Shown here: in pieces, positions 8,922 to 16,762 of the stretch
Layout: every line of letters begins with the position of its first letter
How positions within the stretch are numbered: position 1 is the stretch's first letter
Source of the DNA: Pseudomonadota bacterium
Lineage (GTDB): Bacteria > Pseudomonadota > Alphaproteobacteria > Rhizobiales > Pleomorphomonadaceae
Assembly (NCBI GenBank): GCA_023436885.1
Contig: JAEZHI010000019.1
Location: forward strand, 219,339-283,338
DNA: 64,000 bases
Direction of reading: 5' to 3'
The notes under the pieces: model-generated
The model's input: the letters and a program-made list of their open reading frames with translations, nothing else
The model's database searches: none
What the model was told of the DNA's origin: nothing
Made by a program: the position numbers and the translations under genes

Positions 8922-8958
8922 AAGGTTCCGCCTGGCCAACACAGTCAGGCGGGACCTT
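8922..8958. repeat. 13-bp inverted repeat with one G-T pair
   Basis: aaggttccgcctg (8922-8934) pairs with caggcgggacctt (8946-8958) over an 11-nt loop, with a single wobble position. It lies 31 bp from the perfect repeat at 8859-8890, so the operon transcript could carry a double hairpin between the dehydrogenase and kinase cistrons. No T-run is present. Confidence 0.7.
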
Positions 8959-9075
8959 CGATCAAGACGCGGACATCCGTTTGGCGAATGCCGAGCTCCC
9001 CCGGAGCGAAGGCGTGCATTCCTCATGCATGCCTCTCGCCTACCCATCGAGCCGCGTCCCGCGTCCTTCTTTCAA

Positions 9076-10119
9076 TCAAAAGGTGATCTGGACCTTCACG
9101 TCCGTGGGCTTCTGTTCCGCCGCCCGTTCGAAGGCTTCGATCGACTTGTCGAAGGGATATGTCGCGGAGATCAGTGGCTTCAGATCGATCTTGCCCGAGC
9201 CAAGCAGGGCGAGAGTGCGATCCCAGACGTTGGCATAACGGAAGATGCCAGTCAGGCTGATTTCCTTGACCTCGAGCGCCACCACGTCGAGCGGCACCCG
9301 GTCCTGCGGCATGCCGACCAGAACGACCCGGCCACCCTGAGTGACTACGTCGAGCATGTCGTCGAAAGCCTTCGGACTGCCGCTCGCCTCGAAGAAGAGG
9401 TCGGCGCCCTTACCGGCCGTCCGCTTGGCGACCACATCGGCAAGCTTCTCTTTGGTCAGGTCAACGGCAACAACGCCCGGAACCTTGGCGATGATGTCGA
9501 GCTTGGCCTTGGCAACGTCGCTAACGATCACCTCGGCGCAACCCGAAGCGAGCGCAGCGAAGGCCACCATCATGCCGATGGTGCCGGCGCCGGCCACCAC
9601 CGCGATATCGCCGGGACGGATGGCGCCCTTGGCGGCAGCGTAGACGCCAATCGCCAGCGGCTCGACCATGGCGCCTTCGGCAAACGACACGCTGTCAGGA
9701 AGCTTGTAGGTCAGCGCGGCGGGATGCACCACTTCGGGGGTCAGGCAGCCGTGGATCGGCGGCGTCGCCCAGAAGCGCACGGCCGGATCGAGGTTGTAGT
9801 GACCTTCCAGAGTCTGGCGCGAACCGAAATCGGGGATGCCCGGCTCCATGCAGACGCGATCGCCAACCTTGAGGTGGCTGACCTTGGCGCCCACCGCCGT
9901 CACGACACCCGAGGCCTCGTGACCGAGCACCATCGGCTCGTTGACGATGAAGTCACCAATGCGACCATGCTTGTAATAGTGCACATCGCTGCCGCAGATA
10001 CCGACCGCCTTGATGGCGACCCGAACCTCATCGGCTGCCGGCTCCAGAGTGCCGGGAACCTCGATATCGCGAAGACGAATGTCTCCAATGCCCTCGAGAA
10101 CGACGGCTTTCACTTTCAT
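9076..10119 (-). CDS. Zinc-dependent polyol dehydrogenase (xylitol dehydrogenase/D-xylulose reductase-like)
   Basis: 347 residues of the medium-chain dehydrogenase family. It likely oxidises xylitol to D-xylulose with NAD+. Catalytic zinc ligands are visible in GICGSDVHYYKHG (Cys) and VLGHEASG (His-Glu). The NAD-binding Rossmann motif is VVAGAGTIGMM. The structural-zinc lobe lacks its four cysteines: the segment reads EPGIPDFGSRQTLEGHYNLD, a pattern known in bacterial D-xylulose reductases. The ATG at 10119 follows GGAGGAAACGCT; the longer frame upstream has no such signal. It is the first gene of the operon ending at 3456. Sorbitol or L-arabitol could be alternative substrates; the adjacent xylulokinase favours a product of D-xylulose. 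Confidence 0.87.
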   Translation of the reverse strand: MKVKAVVLEGIGDIRLRDIEVPGTLEPAADEVRVAIKAVGICGSDVHYYKHGRIGDFIVNEPMVLGHEASGVVTAVGAKVSHLKVGDRVCMEPGIPDFGSRQTLEGHYNLDPAVRFWATPPIHGCLTPEVVHPAALTYKLPDSVSFAEGAMVEPLAIGVYAAAKGAIRPGDIAVVAGAGTIGMMVAFAALASGCAEVIVSDVAKAKLDIIAKVPGVVAVDLTKEKLADVVAKRTAGKGADLFFEASGSPKAFDDMLDVVTQGGRVVLVGMPQDRVPLDVVALEVKEISLTGIFRYANVWDRTLALLGSGKIDLKPLISATYPFDKSIEAFERAAEQKPTDVKVQITF

Positions 10120-10192
10120 AGCGTTTCCTCCCGAGCCTTGGTCCGCATTCTCAGGCGGGCCTGCGCGCTCTTGATGGGGAAAGTATGAGCGT

Positions 10193-10206
10193 GGGAATCT
10201 ATTCCC
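10193..10206. promoter_or_regulatory. Operator candidate upstream of the polyol operon
   Basis: gggaat-ct-attccc is a perfect inverted repeat (10193-10198 and 10201-10206), with further outer symmetry (agcg on the left, cgct on the right). It lies about 75 bp upstream of the dehydrogenase ATG, where an operator would be expected. No regulator gene for this operon is visible nearby, so the binding protein is unknown. Confidence 0.4.
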
Positions 10207-10464
10207 GCTAAGCCAATTCAACAAATCTGTGTGCATTATTTTACATTTTGAAACCTGAACGGGTTCTCGCTCCACCCAGGGATTGTGAAGTTTCCGATCA
10301 ACAGTCTCGCCTCATTCAAACGACTCGAGGGCGTATTGCCCGCCGCGACTATCAGCGAGCCTTCGTTCGCGCCGCTATTTTCGCCAGAACTGCGCGCGTC
10401 ATTTCGTTCGGCGCCAGATGCGCGGGGGACCTCACTCAGCACCTGCGGCTTCGAAGACGCCTGC

Positions 10465-10489
10465 GGAACCAATCCGGCTGCGGCCAGTT
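10465..10489 (+). promoter_or_regulatory. Weak EcfG-like promoter upstream of glgX
   Basis: GGAAC (10465-10469), 16-nt spacer, AGTT (10486-10489). The -35 matches the alphaproteobacterial EcfG consensus and the -10 matches three of four bases. It is about 210 bp from the start codon, farther than the other sites of this kind in the window, so it is the least certain one. Confidence 0.35.
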
Positions 10490-10699
10490 TCACGAACCAC
10501 AGAGTGAGTCCTGACGCACCATCTCCAGAGCTTCCCTTGGAATGTTTTCTCGTTTCGGCAGACAAACGAAGCTTGCCCACGCCTCTCTCCGTGAGGAAAG
10601 CGGTGGGCCGAGCCGATGTCGCGCGATGCGACGACGGGTGGCCGAGGACGTCGAGGACCAACACACTTCCCCCGCACTCGCGACCTGGAGATCATCTGA

Positions 10700-12823
10700 A
10701 TGCGTAAAGTGCTGCCTGGCTCGGCCTTTCCCCTGGGCGTGACGGTCGACGACAAAGGCGCGAATTTCGCTTTGTTTTCCGATAATGCTTCTGGCGTGAC
10801 GCTCTGCCTCTTCGATCGCTTCGGTGTGACCGAGCAGGAGCGAATTCCTCTCAGGGAATGCACCAACGGCGTCTGGCATTGCTACTTGCCGGGTGTTGGG
10901 CGCGGGCAGGTCTACGGCTGGCGGGTTCACGGCCCCTGGGCCCCGGATGCCGGCCACCGCTTCAACCCCAACAAACTGCTGCTCGACCCCTATGCCCGGC
11001 AGTTGGTGGGTGAGGTTCGCTGGAACGACACGCTGTATGGCTATGAGATCGGCGCGGGCGACGACGCCGATCTCGTCATGGATGAGCGTGACAGCGCAGC
11101 CTTCATGCCCAAGGCGCGGGTTGTTGCGGGCACTCCGATGGTCACCACCCAGCATCCGCATGTTTCCTGGGCGAAGACGGTGATCTATGAGGGGCACGTG
11201 CGCGGCCTCACCATGCAGCACCCCCTGGTGCCTCAAGCCGTCCGCGGAACCTTCACTGCCCTTGGTCAGCCCGAGTTCGTCGAATACCTGGTCGGTCTTG
11301 GCGTTACGACACTCGAACTCCTGCCAGTTCAGTCCTTCCTTCAGGACCGTCATCTCGTCGACAACGGCCTTTCCAATTACTGGGGCTACAATACGCTGGG
11401 CTTCTTTGCTCCGGAGCCCCGCTATCTCGGAGATACCGGCCTCGAATCCATCGGCGAAGCGGTCGACCTCCTGCATCAGGCTGGCATCGAAGTCATATTG
11501 GACGTTGTCTACAATCACACCTGCGAAGGCAATCATCTGGGGCCGATGCTGTCCTTCAAGGGGATCGACAACGCATCCTACTATCGCCTCTTGCCAGACA
11601 ACGGGCGCTATTACGACAACCTGACCGGCTGCGGAAATGCGCTCAATACCGACCATCCGCGCGTGCTTCAGATGATCTTGGACAGTCTTCGCCTGTGGGC
11701 TTCGGTCTATGGCATCGACGGCTTCCGTTTCGATCTTGCGACAACGCTCGGGCGGCGCCCCAACGGCTTCGACCCTGGCCACGCCTTCTTCAACGCCATC
11801 CTGCAAGATCCTTTGCTCGGAGGTATGAAGCTGATTGCCGAACCCTGGGACGTAGGCCCTGGCGGATACCAGCTCGGTTCGTTCCCCCCTGGCTTCTCGG
11901 AGTGGAACGGCGATTATCGCGACAAGGTGCGCGGTTTCTGGAGCGGCGAAGAGGGCCTTCTGCCGAGCTTTGCAACCCGGGTTGCCGCCTCGCAGGACAT
12001 CTTTGCCGAAGGACGCCGACGCCCGTGGTCGAGCGTCAACTTCATCACGGCGCACGACGGTTTCACGCTGCATGACCTCGTCAGCTACAACCACAAACAC
12101 AACGAGGCCAACAAGGAAGACAACAAGGACGGTCACGACGACAACAAGAGCTGGAACTGCGGCGCAGAAGGCGAAACCGACGACAAGGAGATCAACGCGA
12201 TCCGCAGTCGGCAGAAGCGCAACCTGCTCGCGACGCTTTTCCTGAGCCAAGGCGTGCCAATGGTGCTTGCCGGCGATGAGTGCTCCAACACGCAGGGCGG
12301 CAACAACAACGCCTATTGCCAGGACAACGAGATCGGCTGGGTCAACTGGTCGGATGCCGATCCCGAACTGCCCAAGTTCGTGGCTCGGCTTGCAGCCCTC
12401 AGAAAGAACCATTCGGCCCTGTCGCGACCGGAGTTTCTTACCGGCGCCCGCAATGAGATGGGGCAGCCGGACGTCGTCTGGTTCAACAATCACGGTCGGC
12501 GAATGACCGAGGAGGATTGGGAGAACCCGCATTCCAAATGCCTCACCCTGCGTCTTGCGCCGGTGCTCGAAAGCGAAGCGCCTCTGCTGATCATGCTCAA
12601 CGCCTCGCATGTTGCGGTCGAATTCCAGATCCCGCCCGGCGCTCCCGGAGATTGGGAAGTGATTCTGGCAACCGACGGCGGGTTCGAGGATGCTCGCCTC
12701 GCCGGCGACGCCTGCTTCACCATGCCTGCGCGTACCCTCGTTCTTGCTGAGTGGCGGGAACAAAGCGCGCTCAGCGCCGTTCCCGCAGAAGCCCCGCCAG
12801 CCGAAGTGCCGGACCAGGGGTGA
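10700..12823 (+). CDS. glgX: Glycogen debranching enzyme (GlgX/TreX isoamylase type)
   Basis: 707 residues. It hydrolyses alpha-1,6 branches of glycogen or limit dextrin. An N-terminal CBM48-like domain (about 1-150, starting PGSAFPLGVTVDDKGANFAL) is followed by a GH13 barrel. GH13 regions are visible: DVVYNHT (region I), GFRFDLATTLG with the nucleophile Asp (region II), AEPWD with the acid Glu (region III) and FITAHDGFTLHD (region IV). The loop rich in Asn/Asp/Glu after YNHKHNEANKED is typical of isoamylase-type debranching enzymes. The trehalohydrolase gene follows at 12902, so it may equally be called TreX and supply linear malto-oligosaccharides for trehalose synthesis. Confidence 0.94.
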   Translation: MRKVLPGSAFPLGVTVDDKGANFALFSDNASGVTLCLFDRFGVTEQERIPLRECTNGVWHCYLPGVGRGQVYGWRVHGPWAPDAGHRFNPNKLLLDPYARQLVGEVRWNDTLYGYEIGAGDDADLVMDERDSAAFMPKARVVAGTPMVTTQHPHVSWAKTVIYEGHVRGLTMQHPLVPQAVRGTFTALGQPEFVEYLVGLGVTTLELLPVQSFLQDRHLVDNGLSNYWGYNTLGFFAPEPRYLGDTGLESIGEAVDLLHQAGIEVILDVVYNHTCEGNHLGPMLSFKGIDNASYYRLLPDNGRYYDNLTGCGNALNTDHPRVLQMILDSLRLWASVYGIDGFRFDLATTLGRRPNGFDPGHAFFNAILQDPLLGGMKLIAEPWDVGPGGYQLGSFPPGFSEWNGDYRDKVRGFWSGEEGLLPSFATRVAASQDIFAEGRRRPWSSVNFITAHDGFTLHDLVSYNHKHNEANKEDNKDGHDDNKSWNCGAEGETDDKEINAIRSRQKRNLLATLFLSQGVPMVLAGDECSNTQGGNNNAYCQDNEIGWVNWSDADPELPKFVARLAALRKNHSALSRPEFLTGARNEMGQPDVVWFNNHGRRMTEEDWENPHSKCLTLRLAPVLESEAPLLIMLNASHVAVEFQIPPGAPGDWEVILATDGGFEDARLAGDACFTMPARTLVLAEWREQSALSAVPAEAPPAEVPDQG

Positions 12824-12887
12824 TGGCGGCGAGCGTGCCTCGCTGGCCCGCCGTTTCTTCACAGCGCCCTCGCTCAGACAGTTCTTC

Positions 12888-12904
12888 AAGGAGGCCTTAC
12901 CTTG
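12888..12904 (+). promoter_or_regulatory. Strong ribosome binding site with TTG start (treZ)
   Basis: AAGGAGG (12888-12894) is followed, after 7 nt, by TTG at 12902-12904. This spacing decides the start of the trehalohydrolase in favour of a TTG codon over the in-frame ATG at 12935. Confidence 0.75.
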
Positions 12905-14686
12905 GCCACTCGCACCGTTCGTCGCGAACAGGAAATGAAGTTTGGTACGCAGATGACCCCGAACGGCGTGCGGTTTCGCCTTTGGGCGCCCCTTGTGCCG
13001 TCGGTTGAGTTGGAAGTGGACGGTTGGTCGCTTCCCATGAAACAGGACGTGCGCGGCTGGTATGAAGTGGAGGTGACGGGCGTCAGTCAGGGTAGCCGCT
13101 ATGTATTCTGCCTGCCGGACGGCAAGAGGGTGCCGGACCCCGCCTCACGCTATCAGCCCGAAGACGTCGATGGTCCGAGCGAGGTCATGGATCCACTCGC
13201 TTTCGAATGGACGGACCTCGGCTGGCGCGGCCGCCCTTGGGAAGAATGCGTGTTCTACGAGGTGCATATCGGCACTTTCACGCCGGAAGGCACCTTCAAG
13301 GCCGCGGCAGACAAACTTCAGTATCTCGCAGATCTTGGCATCACGGCCTTGCAGATCATGCCGCTCGCCGACTTCGCCGGGCGATGGAACTGGGGATACG
13401 ACGGCGTATCCCTGTTCGCTCCGGACTCCTCCTACGGTCACCCCGAGGACTTGAAAGCCTTGGTCAACCGGGCTCATGAGCTCGGCATGATGGTGATGCT
13501 GGACGTCGTCTACAATCACTTCGGCCCGAAGGGGAACTACGTTCCCCTCTATGCGCCGATCCTCAATGACAAGGATACGCCATGGGGCCCTGGGCTCAAC
13601 GTCGACGGGGAAAACGCAACCGTCGTTCGCGACCTGGTTTTGGCCAATGCGCGCTTCTGGATCAATGAGTATCGCTTCGATGGGCTGCGCTTCGACGCGC
13701 TGCACGCCATTGAGGACAGCGGACCGAAACATCTGATCCAGGATCTGGCCGAACAGACGCGAGCCGCAAGCGACGGACGGCACATCCACCTCATCGCCGA
13801 AAACTCTCACAACCAGGCAAGCTGGCTGAGACGACGCGATGATGGAACGCCCTGGCTCTATACGGCCCAGTGGAACGACGATCTCCACCATTGCCTGCAC
13901 GCATTGGTGACGGGTGAAGACCAGTGGTACTATCAGCCCTATGCCAAGCGCATCGACTTGATGGCAAAGGCCTTCGCCGAAGGCTTTGCCTACCAGGGAG
14001 AGTACCTGGCGCGGGAAAATCGCATGCATGGCGAGCCGAGCGCTTTCCTGCCGGCAACGGCCTTCGTCTCCTTCATTCAGAACCATGACCATACAGGCAA
14101 CCGGCCGGCCGGCGAGCGCATCGGCCAGTTGGTGCCGCGACCAGCCGCTCGCATGATGGCCGCGCTCTATCTCCTGTCACCGCAAATCCCGATGCTTTTC
14201 ATGGGCGAGGAATGGGGGGCCTCCACTCCGTTCTGCTTCTTTTCCGATATCAGGGAGCTGGGCGACATCATCCGCAACAGCCGGCTGGAAGAGCTCAAGG
14301 ACTTTCCGGAGGAAGCCAAGGCGAAGCACATCGACCCGATGAGTGAGGAAGCCTTCCGAGGCTGCAAGCTCGATTGGAACGAGCGTTCATCGCCCGCCTC
14401 GGCCGAAATACTGGCCTTCTACGCAGACCTGATCAGACTGCGTGCTTCAGTCCTGACACCACGCCTCGTTGGGATGGGCGGGAACAGCGGGTCTTCCAAG
14501 ATCCTGGGGGCAGAGGCTTTCCAGGTGAGCTGGATCTTGGGGGATGGCTCGACACTCAACATGGCTGCAAACTTGGGTGTCTCTTCACAACAAGGCGATT
14601 GGAAGGGTGTCGTCCCTCTTTGGTGCGAGGGCACGTTCTCGGAAGACACTCTTGGCGGCCACACAGCCTTGTTCTGGTTGACGTGA
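12902..14686 (+). CDS. treZ: Malto-oligosyltrehalose trehalohydrolase
   Basis: 594 residues. It releases trehalose from maltooligosyltrehalose made by TreY. Layout: N-terminal beta domain (FGTQMTPNGVRFRLWAP), GH13 barrel, C-terminal beta domain. Barrel motifs: MLDVVYNHFGPKGNY (region I), GLRFDALHAIED with the nucleophile Asp (II), LIAENSHNQ with the acid Glu (III), and QNHDHTGNR (IV), a TreZ-type pattern. The segment GTPWLYTAQWNDDLHHCLH is also typical. It is 78 bp downstream of glgX, likely the same transcript. The partner TreY gene is not in the window. The TTG start is supported by a strong ribosome binding site. Confidence 0.93.
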   Translation: MATRTVRREQEMKFGTQMTPNGVRFRLWAPLVPSVELEVDGWSLPMKQDVRGWYEVEVTGVSQGSRYVFCLPDGKRVPDPASRYQPEDVDGPSEVMDPLAFEWTDLGWRGRPWEECVFYEVHIGTFTPEGTFKAAADKLQYLADLGITALQIMPLADFAGRWNWGYDGVSLFAPDSSYGHPEDLKALVNRAHELGMMVMLDVVYNHFGPKGNYVPLYAPILNDKDTPWGPGLNVDGENATVVRDLVLANARFWINEYRFDGLRFDALHAIEDSGPKHLIQDLAEQTRAASDGRHIHLIAENSHNQASWLRRRDDGTPWLYTAQWNDDLHHCLHALVTGEDQWYYQPYAKRIDLMAKAFAEGFAYQGEYLARENRMHGEPSAFLPATAFVSFIQNHDHTGNRPAGERIGQLVPRPAARMMAALYLLSPQIPMLFMGEEWGASTPFCFFSDIRELGDIIRNSRLEELKDFPEEAKAKHIDPMSEEAFRGCKLDWNERSSPASAEILAFYADLIRLRASVLTPRLVGMGGNSGSSKILGAEAFQVSWILGDGSTLNMAANLGVSSQQGDWKGVVPLWCEGTFSEDTLGGHTALFWLT

Positions 14687-14690
14687 AAAA

Positions 14691-14711
14691 GGCGGCGCGT
14701 GACGCGCCGCC
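14691..14711. terminator. GC-rich hairpin after treZ
   Basis: ggcggcgcg (14691-14699) and cgcgccgcc (14703-14711) form a perfect 9-bp stem with loop tga, 4 bp after the treZ stop codon. AAAAA precedes it, which gives a U-run for minus-strand transcription; on the plus strand only weak T content follows. It probably ends the glgX-treZ transcript and blocks read-through from the opposite side. Confidence 0.6.
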
Positions 14712-14764
14712 TCAAGTCTCCAAAACAAAAGAAGCTCCCTATGGGAGCGCAAGTCGCCATACAT

Positions 14765-14798
14765 AAAAAATCACGGCCCCCTTTGCGGGAGGCCGTGA
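14765..14798 (-). terminator. Intrinsic terminator of the KGG-protein gene
   Basis: On the minus strand, tcacggcc and ggccgtga (plus coordinates 14791-14798 and 14771-14778) form an 8-bp stem followed by TTTTTT (14765-14770). It sits 18 bp downstream of the stop codon at 14817. Confidence 0.85.
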
Positions 14799-14816
14799 CT
14801 TGGGAAGAGCGCCAGC

Positions 14817-15185
14817 TTAGTGCTGGCCACCCTTGCGGCCGGCTTCAGCAGCCCGCTCAGGATCGTTCCTGAAGTTGCCACCAGATTCCTGACCGCCCTT
14901 GCGGCCGGCCTCAGCAGCACGCTCCGGATCGTTCTTGAAGTTACCACCGGATTCCTGACCGCCCTTGCGGCCGGCTTCAGCGGCGCGCTCCGGGTCGTTC
15001 TTGAAGTTACCGCCGGACTCTTCACCGCCCTTGCGGCCAGCTTCCGCAGCCCGTTCCGGGTCGTTCTTGAAGTTGCCGCCGGACTCACGGCCGCCCTTGG
15101 CTGCGATTTCGCGCTGCTTGTCCTCGTCCATCGAGGCAAATCCGCGGCGGGAGGTGTCACCAGTGTGGCTCTGTTGGTTGGGCAT
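14817..15185 (-). CDS. KGG-repeat stress protein
   Basis: 122 residues, highly hydrophilic. Residues 1-29 are followed by four consecutive 22-residue units (30-51, 52-73, 74-95, 96-117) of the type KGG-x-ESGGNFKNDPERAAEAGR, ending KGGQH. This is the stress-induced KGG motif known from GsiB-like and YciG proteins, which are linked to desiccation and general stress. I chose the ATG at 15185 because AAGGAG lies 7 nt upstream; the frame extends further without a better start. An EcfG-like promoter is at 15236-15260 and a terminator follows, so it is a single-gene unit. Biochemical role is unknown. Confidence 0.85.
   Translation of the reverse strand: MPNQQSHTGDTSRRGFASMDEDKQREIAAKGGRESGGNFKNDPERAAEAGRKGGEESGGNFKNDPERAAEAGRKGGQESGGNFKNDPERAAEAGRKGGQESGGNFRNDPERAAEAGRKGGQH
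14835..15098 (-). repeat. Four tandem 66-bp repeats inside the KGG gene
   Basis: The 22-residue protein repeat is also a DNA repeat of four 66-bp units with few differences, mostly at third codon positions and at the KGG-x-x junction. Such an array can expand or contract by slipped pairing or recombination in frame. Confidence 0.8.
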
Positions 15186-15235
15186 TGCTCTTCTCCTTGG
15201 ATCTTCTAACGCTGCCTTGGAGACAGCGATATAAA

Positions 15236-15260
15236 AACCCGCAGCCACGCCAATTGTTCC
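15236..15260 (-). promoter_or_regulatory. EcfG-like promoter of the KGG gene
   Basis: Read on the minus strand: GGAAC (15256-15260), a 16-nt spacer, GGTT (15236-15239). This fits the alphaproteobacterial general-stress promoter form GGAAC-N16/17-(C)GTT, with G replacing C. The -10 lies 51 bp from the start codon. Confidence 0.6.
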
Positions 15261-15516
15261 GTTGAATTCCACTTCTTTTTATTTCGCATAATGAAACAAC
15301 TAACGCTTTCAGTATGGATAATCGAACGTTGACACAAACTTCTAGGGAATATTTTCATCGGAAGGAATCACGATACTTCATTTGAACTGCGCGTCTCGCC
15401 TCGCTAATCACGGAACTACCCGTATTTGCTTTAATCTCGAGGCTTACTTGTCTTGCAGATTGCATGTGAAGGTTCGATCTGATTGGGGCGTATCGGCTGT
15501 CTGCTCAAACAGTTCT

Positions 15517-15542
15517 GGAACCTTGTCGGGGGGACGGTGGTT
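15517..15542 (+). promoter_or_regulatory. EcfG-like promoter of the small protein gene
   Basis: GGAAC (15517-15521), 17-nt spacer, GGTT (15539-15542), 66 bp before the ATG at 15608. It has the same form as the divergent KGG promoter. Confidence 0.55.
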
Positions 15543-15607
15543 GCCCAAAGCGGCCGGCACATCTGGTCACGGCAAGCGCCATTCGAACCTAAACGAGGGA
15601 GATCACA

Positions 15608-15955
15608 ATGACTGTCATGGTGAAGGAGGTGACGCCGCTCGACAACGGGCAATATCGTGTCGAGTTCAACATGCTCGACGGCGTTACGGTAGCCGTCGTG
15701 CTACCTGCAACAGAGAGTGGGACGTCCGCTCAGGACTCGGGGCGCCGCGCCGAACAGGCTATCAAGGAGCTCTCCGACACGCTCGCCTCAGGGCCGCGAG
15801 AGGATATTCCGACCGCGAACGATGCGCGCGAGAGCCAAGATCGGGAGGCGCTTGAAGAGCAACTCGATGAAGGCCTCGAAGACAGCTTTCCCGCAAGCGA
15901 CCCGGTATCGATCAGTGTACCATCGACCCTGCCGAAGACTGCCGGGAAGACATAG
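15608..15955 (+). CDS. Small acidic protein of unknown function
   Basis: 115 residues. I do not recognise a characterised family. The first ~35 residues (VKEVTPLDNGQYRVEFNMLD, then GVTVAVVLPAT) look like a small beta-sheet unit. The middle is charged and low-complexity (DSGRRAEQAIKELSD ... NDARESQDREALEEQ). The end carries LDEGLEDSFPASDPVSI, a short motif I recall from small stress-associated proteins of alphaproteobacteria. A purine-rich ribosome binding site (GAGGGAGA) precedes the ATG. It has its own EcfG-like promoter and sits between the KGG gene and the SDR operon, suggesting a general-stress role. No signal peptide or membrane segment is visible. Confidence 0.7.
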   Translation: MTVMVKEVTPLDNGQYRVEFNMLDGVTVAVVLPATESGTSAQDSGRRAEQAIKELSDTLASGPREDIPTANDARESQDREALEEQLDEGLEDSFPASDPVSISVPSTLPKTAGKT

Positions 15956-16018
15956 GGTGGGATGTCGAGGAGCGAACCGAACTATTACAAATCTTCGCTC
16001 CTCGATATTCGTATAAGT

Positions 16019-16759
16019 TTAGGCGGTCTGCTGAATGCGAGGCTCGATCCGAAGATTGACTATATCGTTCCGTTCGGATCTGGTGAGAACAAACCGGATG
16101 GCTTCCGCTATTTCTTCGGCGTAGAGCATCTCATGTTCAGCGATCGCTTCCTGCTGCTCCTCTTCACTTTTGGGCTGCATGGGGGTTGCGACTGAACCTG
16201 GTTGGATCACGCTTACCCGGATATTCTTGTCGCTCACTTCCTTGCGAAGCGTTTCAGCAAAGGTTTGAAGTCCAGCTTTCGTTGCCGCGTAAACGCTCTC
16301 GCCTTCGGTCTTGATTTCGGAGCTGATGGAACCGACGAACACAAGGTGACCGCCGCCTTGGTTCGCCATTTTCAGGATCGCTCTGCGAGCGCTGGCAAAG
16401 GCGCCCAGCAGGTTGGTTTCAACGACGTAGCGCCATTCATCTTCGGCCATCTCGTGAGCCGGCCCAGCGCTCAACCCCGCGTTGGAGACAAGAACATCGA
16501 CGCCACCGAGCTGATCATCCACAGCGGCAAATACTTTGTCCAAGTCTTCTTTCTTGGCTACGTCGGCGATCAGGCCATTGGCCTTACCGGAGCCGCCGCC
16601 TGCGTTGGCAAGTGCCTCATCCAACTCGGGCTGGTGGCGCCCGAAGGTCAGAACGTGGGCACCCTCTCGTGCCAGCAGCGCAACAGTTGCGCGGCCAATG
16701 CCCGTAGTGCCGCCAGTGACGAGGATCCGTTTGCCTTCAAGACTGGTTTGGTCGTCCAT
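16019..16759 (-). CDS. Short-chain dehydrogenase/reductase
   Basis: 246 residues, the classical SDR size. The cofactor-binding glycine motif is VTGGTTGIGRAT, then DVLVSNAGLS (NAG motif), the catalytic Ser in FVGSISSEIK and YAATKAG (Tyr-x3-Lys). The extension PMQPKSEEEQQEAIAEHEM and the end NIVNLRIEP-like are typical of the YdfG-like branch. Substrate is unknown. The start lies 3 bp after the stop of the 741-residue protein on the same strand, so the two are co-transcribed from an EcfG-like promoter at 19025-19049. Clearly an oxidoreductase of NAD(P)-dependent type; exact reaction not predictable. Confidence 0.88.
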   Translation of the reverse strand: MDDQTSLEGKRILVTGGTTGIGRATVALLAREGAHVLTFGRHQPELDEALANAGGGSGKANGLIADVAKKEDLDKVFAAVDDQLGGVDVLVSNAGLSAGPAHEMAEDEWRYVVETNLLGAFASARRAILKMANQGGGHLVFVGSISSEIKTEGESVYAATKAGLQTFAETLRKEVSDKNIRVSVIQPGSVATPMQPKSEEEQQEAIAEHEMLYAEEIAEAIRFVLTRSERNDIVNLRIEPRIQQTA

Positions 16760-16762
16760 AAC

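Larger units (their letters stand above)
8692..9075. other. 384-bp intercistronic gap with two hairpins
   Basis: I see no convincing gene between the dehydrogenase and xylulokinase genes, although both lie on the same strand. The gap holds two strong inverted repeats (8859-8890 and 8922-8958). Short open frames here lack ribosome binding sites and family features. Confidence 0.6.
10120..10699. other. 580-bp divergent intergenic region
   Basis: It separates the minus-strand polyol operon from the plus-strand debranching enzyme gene. It holds a near-palindromic operator candidate (10193-10206) and a weaker EcfG-like promoter (10465-10489). Open frames of up to about 140 codons cross it on both strands, but none has a recognisable domain or good start signal, and I read them as chance frames in GC-rich DNA. 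Confidence 0.6.
15186..15607. other. 422-bp divergent promoter region of two stress genes
   Basis: No gene is visible. It carries outward-facing EcfG-like promoters for the KGG protein (15236-15260, minus) and for the small protein at 15608 (15517-15542, plus). The middle part (about 15270-15400) is AT-richer than its surroundings. Confidence 0.6.

Noticed and set aside
10285..10707. A 140-codon frame upstream of glgX
   Set aside because: No ribosome binding site, no family features, and it runs into the glgX start. Read as intergenic DNA.
10490..12889. A long open frame (about 800 codons) on the minus strand opposite glgX
   Set aside because: It has no recognisable domain and overlaps completely a well-supported GH13 gene with its catalytic motifs; GC-rich DNA often leaves long antisense frames.
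15382..15855. A 157-codon frame overlapping the small stress gene
   Set aside because: Overlaps the supported 15608 gene in another frame and has no start signal.
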